A DNA stretch of 38,385 bases, taken from NCBI GenBank assembly GCA_002412925.1, contig DHVZ01000038.1, positions 33,660 through 72,044 of the forward strand, in the 5' to 3' direction. Source of the stretch: Anaerolineales bacterium UBA5195 (GTDB taxonomy: Bacteria; Chloroflexota; Anaerolineae; Anaerolineales; Villigracilaceae). Below the pieces are notes generated by a model. The model had not been told where the DNA came from and made no database searches. It was given only the letters and a program-made list of their open reading frames with translations. Position 1 is the stretch's first letter; each line of letters begins with the position of its first letter. Made by a program: the position numbers and the translations under genes. Below are positions 1-7,056 of this stretch, piece by piece.

Positions 1-555
1 TTCCGCCACAGCTTCAGGCGTTTCAGCTTCCGAGGTGGTTTCGTCAACCACAACCGCTTCAGTCGCTTCAGCTATAGGCTCAGGGACAGTGGCTTCCACA
101 TCAGTGGAAACTTCGGAGCGGACTTCATCGGCCGCTGGCTCGCCGGGGGTTTCTGCCACAATTACAGCCTGATCGTCTACGGAAACTGCCAAATCATCAA
201 CTTCTGCGTCAATTTCGTCTTCCGGGCCCATCTTCACACTTTCAAGCGCATACATATCTTTCGCCAGCACCATTGCCGACTCGTCCAGGTAACCATTCGT
301 GGTAATCCGTTCGAGAATGCAGTCGAAATCATAACTGGTCGGGTCGAGTCGCGAGGCAGTCAGGAAAGCATCCACTGCGGCGGGAATATCCTGGAGTATC
401 AGGTAAATATTCCCAACGTTGGCCCAGACAGACGCCTGCTCAGTATTCTCATTGGTGGCTTCCAGGGCATGTTTATAAGATTGAATCGCTTCCTGGAAGT
501 GCTCGGCTTTCAAGCACTTGGCAGCCATTTCATCCCAGAAATAATAACTGTTCAT
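1..555 (-). CDS. Acidic TPR protein, C-terminus outside the window
   Basis: The minus-strand frame is open from an ATG at 555 to the window edge, giving 185 residues. A GGAGG ribosome binding site lies four bases before the ATG. Residues about 5-75 read as two TPR-like helical pairs (AEHFQEAIQSYKHALE, then VWANVGNIYLILQDIPAAVD). After about residue 115 the protein becomes a low-complexity Asp/Glu/Val/Ala-rich stretch like the linker of the ParB fusion encoded just upstream, so the two proteins may be related or work together. It is 88 bp downstream of the ParB-fusion gene on the same strand and probably shares its transcript. No catalytic motif is visible. A role as a protein-interaction partner is inference. 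The stop codon is not in the window. Confidence 0.75.
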   Translation of the reverse strand, partial: MNSYYFWDEMAAKCLKAEHFQEAIQSYKHALEATNENTEQASVWANVGNIYLILQDIPAAVDAFLTASRLDPTSYDFDCILERITTNGYLDESAMVLAKDMYALESVKMGPEDEIDAEVDDLAVSVDDQAVIVAETPGEPAADEVRSEVSTDVEATVPEPIAEATEAVVVDETTSEAETPEAVAE

Positions 556-598
556 TTTTCCTCCAAAATTGAGTAAACGGGAAAGGGTAAGGTTGCAA

Positions 599-618
599 TG
601 ATTGCCCGAGGGCAATCA
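599..618. repeat. Perfect inverted repeat between two operon genes
   Basis: TGATTGCCC and GGGCAATCA flank two bases, a 9-bp perfect dyad in the 88-bp gap between the ParB-fusion gene and the downstream TPR gene. There is no T-tract on the minus strand, so it is more likely an mRNA processing or stabilising hairpin, or a binding site, than a terminator. Confidence 0.5.
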
Positions 619-643
619 AGAGGGGAACCAGCGGGCTGCTTAA

Positions 644-3600
644 TCACCCATGAACCCCTCCTCCCTGCGCCAGGTGATGGTGTGATGAGCTATCAGCGAT
701 GTCTGCAGGCTGATAATTACTTCTGAGAACAGAACGCGCGCGCGATATCAGTGAAAAATCACCCGACCGAACTTCTTTGCGCCGTGCACGACTGGCTACT
801 AGGGCGGATTCTCCATATTCAGAAGGATCAGTCTCGTCATAACCATCCTCTGCGAAAAGGAAGGAAGGCTTGCGCCCAACCGAATTACGCACCAGTTCTT
901 CTGTCTGCAAAACCGAGAGCTTCTTATCCAGGATATTCTTGAGAAGAATGTCCTGGGCAAGCGGCGTGGAAAGCGCCAGCAAGGCAATGGCATGGCCTTC
1001 CGAAATAAGCCGGTCAAACAGGGCCTGTTTCACCTTTTCAGACAGCTTGAGCAGACCGAGGGTATTGGCAATCTCGCCCCGGCTCCTGCCAACACGGGCA
1101 GCAATTTCCTCATGCGAGAGATGGAATTCTTCAATCAGCTGGTGGTAGGCTTCAGCAAGTTCGAGCGGGTTGAGGTCAACGCGCCGGGCGTTCTCCACCA
1201 GGACGAATTCCATTTTTTCGCGGTCATCTACCTCGCGAATAATGACCGGCACGGTTTGCAGCCCAGCTTTACGAGCAGCCTCCAGGCGGCGCATTCCAGA
1301 AATCAGCATAAATTTCCCAGGCTGCCCATTTGGAGCCACGATAAGCGGCTCCAGCAGGCTCTGTTCCTGCATGGTATTCGCCAGATCGCCAGTTTCGGTC
1401 TCGATCCGCGGTTGGTCTGGATTTGAATAAATATCTGCAACCAAGATTTCACGCGTCGACGCCCCTGCCGGTTCAATCTGGGCTAGAAGCGAATCAGCAA
1501 GCTGGCGCAGGGAGCCCATCTCGTTATAGTTGACATGCAGGTTGCCTGGGCCCCGCCAGGAAATCTTTTCGTCGGGCGTGGTCAGCAGGTAGATTATTTT
1601 TCCGTAAACCTGCAAAGCCTCTTCATAACGGCTCTGGAGTGAATATGCCAGCGCAAGGTTGTTGTAACTCCAACCCAGGCACGGGTCCAATTCAATCGCC
1701 TGCTTGTAAGCTGCCACAGCATCTTCGTATTCGGAAATATTGAAGTAAATATTCCCGAGTTCATTCCAGACAAAGGCATCTTTTGGCATACGCTCAATTC
1801 GCGACTCAAGCGTGGTCGGGGAAGTATCCTCGGCGAATGGCCGTGTCTCTGAAACTGGTTCAGCCTCACCTGGTTGAGCCACCTCTGAAAGCGCTTCGTT
1901 CTCCGCCTGTGATTCTACGGTTGGGTTCGGCAGCTCGTCGCTGGCCTCATCTACGGGGAATGCAGACTCAGGCGTAAAAGTGGCATCGAATTCGGGGCCG
2001 GAATGATCTGCCTCGCTGCCATGCAAATCGACTTCGATCAACTGCTCGATATCTTGAAAGACGATTTCGATAGCCATAGATTCAGCTTGAGCGCTTAAGG
2101 CAGGTTCTGGCAATTCGTCGAACACGACAACCGGTTCAACCTCCCGGGGTAAGTCCACCTCCGCAGATGCCGCTACTTCTTCAGCGGGGGTTTCTTCATC
2201 GACATCCACTTTGGCAGCAGCCTGGGGTTCCTGAAGTATGGCACCAGCAGCGGTCTTTGGCTCGTTACTTTGCCAAAAGGAAATACCTGTATTTGCATCG
2301 TTCTCCGATGCATTTGTCGTGACAAATGCATCGGGAGTGGACATTTCTTCAGCAACGGATGGCTCTGCCTGTGACGCGCGCAACAATTCATCGGTCAAGA
2401 AGCCAGGGAGTTCGACAACTGTCTGCTCGACCTGCTCCGTTGTTTCGTCGTTATCCGCAGCCTCTGACCCGGGCAACTCGTCCGGGTCTTCTTCATCATC
2501 AATGCCGTCTGTTTCTTCCAGTTCACTTTCATCCTCAAGTTCGGACTCGAAAACCGGATCGATCTCCTGCATCATGGTTTTTATCTGGACATCGACTGGA
2601 TCTTCAATCACCACGGCTTCATCGTCAGCCTCGTCAGCCTCCGGCTCATCCTGGTCAACCAGCACAAACTGCCGGTAAGTTTGTTCGATCTGGCTGTACG
2701 CAGACGGTTGTTTTTGGCCGCTAAGTAATTCCACGCTTTTCTGGTAATATGCAACCGAGTCAGCGTAGTTCCCAACGAGGGAATATGCGGCAGCCAGATT
2801 TGTATAAGCGGCCTCATAATTCCGGCTGAGCTTGATCGCCTTGTTATAAGATTTTATGGCTTCCTCGCACAACCCCGCGCTCATGTAAGCATTGCCAAGT
2901 GAATTCCAGATTTGAGCATTTTTCGAATCTATCCGAACAGCATTCCAATAAGCCTTGAGCGCCTCCTGGTTATTCCCTTGTTCCTGATAAATATCACCCA
3001 GGTTCACCCATGGAATTGAGAAATCCTTATTCAGCTCAACTGATTTTTGATACGCCGGGACAGCGGCCTCGAATTCTCCCTGGCTGGCGTAGGCATTCCC
3101 GAGACCGTTCCATGGGTAGGCCAAGGCTGCGTCGAATTCAATGGACTTGTTATATGCCGCAATTGCATCGGTATTCTTATGCAATTTCAGATAAACATTG
3201 CCAAGCCCATTCCAGGCCAGCGCATCGGACGGGGTTTGTTCAATTGCCTTCATGAACGCATCGATGGCTTCTTCGCAGCGGTTGAGCTTCTCATACAGAT
3301 TACCAAGATTGTTCCAGGTAAAGGTTTGATCAGGAGCCAGCGCAATCGTTTTCTGGTAAGAATTAATCGCTTCATTTACCAATCCCAAATCGGTCTGCAC
3401 AATCGCAATCGAGTTGAAACAAGCGGCTTGAATTCGCGGGTCACCAATTTTGGTGGCGATTTCCAGGGCTTCATTCAGGTGCTCCAGAGAAGTATCCAGC
3501 GCGCCTTTGCGCCAAAATAAAATGCCGAGCGATAACAACAGATTGCTGCGAATGGACATGGCTTCAGCGGTTTCAGGCAATTCAGCCAGCATGCCGCTGC

Positions 3601-4183
3601 GAAGCGCTATTTTTTCATCTGTGTTTTCGATGGTGTCGGTATCCTCGCCCAGGATCTGCCAGGCTGAAGTATGCGAGCGCAGCAAAATCTGTTCTGGCTC
3701 AGGCGACTCGATAAATTCGATCACGCGGTGACGGTAAGCCCAGTAATCGGGTGCGTAACGGGCCAGGTCGATGGCTTCATTCTCGGTCAACCAGAAGACC
3801 ACGCGAATATGACTATTGATAAAACTTTCGCGGGAGGTATTGAGTACCCGGTAAATATTGGTTCCATCTTTCTGCACTGCCCAACGCAAGCCGTCTACAA
3901 AGAAGATGGTGTTCTCAACCCCGTTCACCGCAGTGATCAGGGCAGCAATATCCAGGCTGTCGCTCTCTTTGATGTCAATATGGACCACCCTGACTCCGAT
4001 ATCGATCAACTGGTTCTCAAGCGTGGTCGCCGCGTCAACGTGAATATATTCGGAGCTATAGACAGCCAATAAGATGGATGGCCGTTGCCATTTAATGGCC
4101 AGCTCAAGCTCCTTAAAAAGGATGTCGATGCGATCCTCAATCGGTTCCAGAGCAAAGGGGGATTTACTGTTTATGTTACTCAT
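644..4183 (-). CDS. TPR protein with NTPase-like N-domain and C-terminal ParB domain
   Basis: This 1179-residue protein has a rare architecture. Residues about 16-165 form an alpha/beta domain with strands SILLAVYSSEY, VRVVHIDI, NTIFFVDGL and IRVVFWL, in the order of a P-loop NTPase but with no Walker A motif. TPRs run from about 210 to 490, with repeated WNNLGN/WNGLGN cores. Residues 505-790 are an acidic, probably disordered linker, followed by another TPR pair at about 800-865. Residues 912-1110 are a ParB domain: SGMRRLEAA at about 962 corresponds to the GERR box, ENARRVDLNPLELAEAY at 997 to the ENxQR box, and a helix-turn-helix covers about 1022-1047. The start follows GAGGAGG by eight bases and overlaps the ATPase stop by 8 bp, implying coupled translation. 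ParB domains are CTP-dependent DNA clamps; whether this one binds CTP or parS is unknown. No ParA gene is nearby. Confidence 0.85.
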   Translation of the reverse strand: MSNINSKSPFALEPIEDRIDILFKELELAIKWQRPSILLAVYSSEYIHVDAATTLENQLIDIGVRVVHIDIKESDSLDIAALITAVNGVENTIFFVDGLRWAVQKDGTNIYRVLNTSRESFINSHIRVVFWLTENEAIDLARYAPDYWAYRHRVIEFIESPEPEQILLRSHTSAWQILGEDTDTIENTDEKIALRSGMLAELPETAEAMSIRSNLLLSLGILFWRKGALDTSLEHLNEALEIATKIGDPRIQAACFNSIAIVQTDLGLVNEAINSYQKTIALAPDQTFTWNNLGNLYEKLNRCEEAIDAFMKAIEQTPSDALAWNGLGNVYLKLHKNTDAIAAYNKSIEFDAALAYPWNGLGNAYASQGEFEAAVPAYQKSVELNKDFSIPWVNLGDIYQEQGNNQEALKAYWNAVRIDSKNAQIWNSLGNAYMSAGLCEEAIKSYNKAIKLSRNYEAAYTNLAAAYSLVGNYADSVAYYQKSVELLSGQKQPSAYSQIEQTYRQFVLVDQDEPEADEADDEAVVIEDPVDVQIKTMMQEIDPVFESELEDESELEETDGIDDEEDPDELPGSEAADNDETTEQVEQTVVELPGFLTDELLRASQAEPSVAEEMSTPDAFVTTNASENDANTGISFWQSNEPKTAAGAILQEPQAAAKVDVDEETPAEEVAASAEVDLPREVEPVVVFDELPEPALSAQAESMAIEIVFQDIEQLIEVDLHGSEADHSGPEFDATFTPESAFPVDEASDELPNPTVESQAENEALSEVAQPGEAEPVSETRPFAEDTSPTTLESRIERMPKDAFVWNELGNIYFNISEYEDAVAAYKQAIELDPCLGWSYNNLALAYSLQSRYEEALQVYGKIIYLLTTPDEKISWRGPGNLHVNYNEMGSLRQLADSLLAQIEPAGASTREILVADIYSNPDQPRIETETGDLANTMQEQSLLEPLIVAPNGQPGKFMLISGMRRLEAARKAGLQTVPVIIREVDDREKMEFVLVENARRVDLNPLELAEAYHQLIEEFHLSHEEIAARVGRSRGEIANTLGLLKLSEKVKQALFDRLISEGHAIALLALSTPLAQDILLKNILDKKLSVLQTEELVRNSVGRKPSFLFAEDGYDETDPSEYGESALVASRARRKEVRSGDFSLISRARSVLRSNYQPADIADSSSHHHLAQGGGVHG

Positions 4184-5438
4184 TGACCAGCCTCCTCAGT
4201 GCGGGATGAATATCGCACCAGTTTTCACCGTTACGATATTCAAGCACGGCAAGTAATTGCAACAACGGTTTAAACCGGTTGTCGTATTCGAGACGGTTAT
4301 CCTGGTGAATCTTCTTCAGGATTTCCATATCCTCCCTGTCAAGAATGCGGCGGTATTCATTCCGGATTTCGGTAACAGCCCATTCGATGTCGGTACGCTC
4401 CACCCTGGTTGCCTTTCGCCTGCGCGCCCGCCCAATTCCTGAGCGCATCAGGCGAGCCATCTCTCGAAAAACGCCGCCGCTATAGGTAATCGCTTCTTCC
4501 AAAGCATCTTGATCGATCAGCCCCAAATCCATGCGGGCCTGGACAAATTTTCGCAGGGTTTCGTAACCTTCCGGGCAATGGTCTTCAATGTTGGCGCGCC
4601 GATGCAGCTTGATATTTGGCAAAAAGATGGACTGGTCCCGAATGGCATCGAACTCTTTGCTATAAAAAAGCGCACTCGAGACGGTATACACAATCGCGCA
4701 ATTGGGCTGCATCATGATCTCGCGGCGATCATGGAAGATGGCGCTGGCTTCTTCCAAGTCCGGTTTGTCCATGTCGTCGATGAGTACCAGGGGGATGCGC
4801 TTTTCACGGCTGTAAATAGCAGTGGAGATGTTGTTGATAACGCCAATTAAACCGGTGATATCCTTCTCGAAAACCTGTCGGAGTTCGGAACGGCTGGCAG
4901 GCTCCAACTTCATCCTGACCCCGGCATTCGCAAAAAAGGTATTGATGGCCGCGCTGGCTTCATAACCATTTACCCGGCCATCTACAATCGTCTTCGTCTC
5001 CTGCTCAACCTTCCCACGCCAGCTATTCAGTTCGCGTAAAAGCTGTTCGGGGAGCTTGCCACCCTGCTCGTGATAACTTCGGAACAGACGGCCCCCAATT
5101 GCAAGGAGGACATCCCGAAAGTCCAGATCGATGATGTCTGCTTCGTCACGGATGCTAAAATTAATAGGCCAATATTTTTTCTGGATTTCAAGGTTGGCCA
5201 TCAGATGCAATAGTTCGGTCGATTTGCCGCAACCGCGATGCCCAGAAAAGAAAAATTTTGGCGGACGGAAAAAAGGCGCCAACAGGCCGTCCGTCAATTC
5301 AGAGATTGGATTCTCCGGCCGGGTGACATAAAACGGGTTGGGCACGCCATGCTCGCTGGGCTTCAGCGGCAAATCTAGCTCGAAGTTCAACCAGGCACGG
5401 TCAAAATCATTTGCCATAATGTATTCAAATTCGCTCAT
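4176..5438 (-). CDS. AAA/STAND-type P-loop ATPase
   Basis: The 420-residue protein has a clear Walker A (GHRGCGKST, residues 66-74), a Walker B (PLVLIDDMDK, about 216-225), a sensor-1-like strand IVYTVSS (about 249-255) and a basic lid segment (SGGVFREMARLMRSGIGRARR region, about 320-340) like the winged-helix junction of ORC/STAND ATPases. About 85 residues of helical C-terminus follow. The family hydrolyses ATP as a switch or to remodel partners; the target here is unknown. It starts 33 bp after the MraZ-like gene, with GAGAGG six bases before the ATG; a second ATG at residue 8 is possible. Its end overlaps the TPR-ParB start, so the two products probably act together, the ATPase as switch and the TPR-ParB protein as scaffold and DNA-binding partner (inference). 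Confidence 0.85.
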   Translation of the reverse strand: MSEFEYIMANDFDRAWLNFELDLPLKPSEHGVPNPFYVTRPENPISELTDGLLAPFFRPPKFFFSGHRGCGKSTELLHLMANLEIQKKYWPINFSIRDEADIIDLDFRDVLLAIGGRLFRSYHEQGGKLPEQLLRELNSWRGKVEQETKTIVDGRVNGYEASAAINTFFANAGVRMKLEPASRSELRQVFEKDITGLIGVINNISTAIYSREKRIPLVLIDDMDKPDLEEASAIFHDRREIMMQPNCAIVYTVSSALFYSKEFDAIRDQSIFLPNIKLHRRANIEDHCPEGYETLRKFVQARMDLGLIDQDALEEAITYSGGVFREMARLMRSGIGRARRRKATRVERTDIEWAVTEIRNEYRRILDREDMEILKKIHQDNRLEYDNRFKPLLQLLAVLEYRNGENWCDIHPALRRLVNE

Positions 5439-5471
5439 CTTCGCCTCTCAGTAATAATTGTGTTCTGAAAT

Positions 5472-5918
5472 CTAGGCCACTCCACGAATGACCAGGTTAT
5501 GACCGGTGAAGCGATTTGCATTCGCATCGAAATCCTGCACCCGGTTCAGTTGAATTTCCCAACCAGCTTGTGACCAGACTTCAAAATAATCGCCCAACCC
5601 AACCAAAACTACTTCTTGTTCCAGGTTACAAAACGCGCACAGATTCTCCGGAATCTGTATTTTTCCATTCGCTGAAATCTTTACCTCGTGGGCATTTCCG
5701 AGCAGCAAGCGGGTCAGTAAACGTACTACGGGATCAGTCAGGCTCATCGCAGCAATTTGCCGAACCATCTCAGCAAACAAATCAACCGGCAGGACTAACA
5801 GATTGCGCTCAAATCCCTGTGTGACAACAACACTGGGCTGGAGAAAGACCAGGAAATTTTCCGGGACCCGAATACATCCCATTTTGTCCACCGAACAACC
5901 GGTTCTACCGAGAAACAA
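5472..5918 (-). CDS. MraZ-like SpoVT/AbrB-fold transcription regulator
   Basis: The product resembles MraZ throughout: MFLGRTGCSVDKMGCIRVP at the N-terminus, a mid-section FERNLLVLPVDLFAEM, a second half-repeat KISANGKIQIPENL, and VVLVGLGDYFEVW near the end. Length is 148 residues, normal for MraZ. The start is a TTG at 5918, because GGAGG lies six bases before it and the protein then opens with MFLG as MraZ does; a TTG two codons earlier abuts the GGAGG directly. MraZ normally heads the dcw cell-division cluster and binds its own promoter. Here it heads an ATPase/TPR-ParB operon. The DxKGR motif is altered in both halves (DKMGC and SANGK), removing the conserved arginines, so DNA specificity probably differs. 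I read it as a specialised paralogue controlling this operon. Confidence 0.8.
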   Translation of the reverse strand: MFLGRTGCSVDKMGCIRVPENFLVFLQPSVVVTQGFERNLLVLPVDLFAEMVRQIAAMSLTDPVVRLLTRLLLGNAHEVKISANGKIQIPENLCAFCNLEQEVVLVGLGDYFEVWSQAGWEIQLNRVQDFDANANRFTGHNLVIRGVA

Positions 5919-5957
5919 AATCAACCTCCAACCTGGAAAAATGTCGATTCGCGAAAC

Positions 5958-5991
5958 TTAATATGAATTCGCAAGCAAATTAATATGAATT
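5958..5991. repeat. Two direct repeats, likely operator or promoter of the MraZ-like operon
   Basis: TTAATATGAATT occurs at 5958-5969 and again at 5980-5991, exactly 22 bp apart, about two helical turns. The second copy sits in an imperfect dyad (AAATT..AATTT). Both lie 40-73 bp upstream of the TTG start of the MraZ-like gene. MraZ proteins classically bind tandem repeats upstream of their own gene, though the usual TGGG-type boxes are not visible here. Confidence 0.5.
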
Positions 5992-6340
5992 TGTAATTAT
6001 TTTACAGAAATACCCCTCTTCGAGAAACCGAGTAAACATGACTTTATGGGTGACAAATAAAGCCCCGCACAGATGAAAAAAACGCCATCTCAAAAACTAC
6101 CCGGTTATGGAATGATTTGACCTTGAACAAAAGGAGAGTACCCCGCCAGCTGATGACATTAGGCAGTGTCTTAAAACCAGCTAAGATCGTCTGAAATCAA
6201 GACCGTCCAAAATGGCCGCGCTGACTACAAAATGACCATCCAGAATACGCTTAAAAATGGTCATTAATGACCACCTCTAAGGGCCTATTGGAATTATTTC
6301 GGGAAAGAATCCGCGCTTCAGGGTGCTTTTGACAGAAAAC
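5992..6340. other. Gene-free region with one perfect palindrome
   Basis: I see no convincing gene here. The notable element is the 14-bp perfect palindrome GGTCATTAATGACC at 6259-6272, preceded by a related AATGACCAT at 6231-6239. It may be an operator or part of a distal promoter for the MraZ-like operon. Confidence 0.45.
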
Positions 6341-6372
6341 AAAAAGCGGAAGGGAAACCCCTTCCGCTTTTT
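6341..6372 (-). terminator. Rho-independent terminator of the two-component operon
   Basis: A 14-bp perfect stem (AAAAAGCGGAAGGG with its complement, loop AAAC) lies 21 bp beyond the response-regulator stop. On the minus strand it ends in a T-rich tract, so it terminates the kinase/regulator operon. The stem's own A/T ends could make it bidirectional. Confidence 0.85.
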
Positions 6373-6393
6373 GTCAATCGATTACCAATTCCA

Positions 6394-7047
6394 TTATTTC
6401 TTTTTTGGCGCTGTCAGTCCTTTGTCAAGCGCGTAGAGCGCTGCCTGGGTACGGTTGGCAAGGTGTAATTTTTCGAGAATTCGGCTGACGTACTTGGCAA
6501 TCGTGCGCTCATGCACATACAGCTCAGCGGCGATTTCGCTATTGCTCAAGCCGCGCGCAATCAAACGCAACGTTTCCAATTCGCGAGGGGTCAGCGGGTC
6601 AGCTGTGTACATCAATTCTGCCGGATGGTTGATTTCATGAATAACTTTCATGGCTATGGAAGGATGCAAAGACGCTTGTCCTTTGGAAACATCATAGATG
6701 GCCTGCATCAATTGTGCGCGGGTATCGTCTTTCAACAAATAGCCAGTTGCCCCGGCCTTAATCGCCATGAAGACACGCTCACTATCTGCGAAACTGGTCA
6801 AGACAAGAATACGCGCATCTGGCTGGATTTCAAGGATTTTCGGAATGGTGGCGATCCCATCCTGGCGAGGCATGACCAGATCCAGCAAAATTACATCCGG
6901 TTCAGTTTCCTTGACCATTTCGACCGCTTGAACCCCGTCTTCCGCCTGCCCTACAACCACCACGTCCGGCTGGAGGGCCAGGATTGCCACAATTCCATCC
7001 CTGACAACGGCTTGGTCTTCAACTACCAGGATGCGAATCTGTTTCAT
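6394..7047 (-). CDS. NarL/FixJ-family response regulator
   Basis: The 217-residue protein has an N-terminal receiver domain: acidic VEDQ at 9-12, phospho-acceptor Asp56 in VILLDLVMP, the switch Thr/Ser in VLTSF, and the conserved Lys in GYLLKDD. A LuxR-type helix-turn-helix follows at about 150-212 (LTPRELETLRLIARGLSNSEIA). It should bind DNA when phosphorylated by the kinase encoded 9 bp upstream on the same strand. GAGGA lies ahead of the ATG. All receiver key residues are present. Target genes cannot be told from the sequence; the adjacent TPR and MraZ-like operons are plausible but unproven candidates. Confidence 0.93.
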   Translation of the reverse strand: MKQIRILVVEDQAVVRDGIVAILALQPDVVVVGQAEDGVQAVEMVKETEPDVILLDLVMPRQDGIATIPKILEIQPDARILVLTSFADSERVFMAIKAGATGYLLKDDTRAQLMQAIYDVSKGQASLHPSIAMKVIHEINHPAELMYTADPLTPRELETLRLIARGLSNSEIAAELYVHERTIAKYVSRILEKLHLANRTQAALYALDKGLTAPKKK

Positions 7048-7056
7048 ACCTGTTCC

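Noticed and set aside
2238..2678. Ser-rich plus-strand frame opposite the acidic linker
   Set aside because: Its composition is the complement of Glu/Asp codons in the linker, so it is an artefact.
644..4183. A chromosome-partition (parAB) locus
   Set aside because: There is no ParA next to it and the ParB part is the tail of a TPR scaffold, so ordinary partition is not supported.
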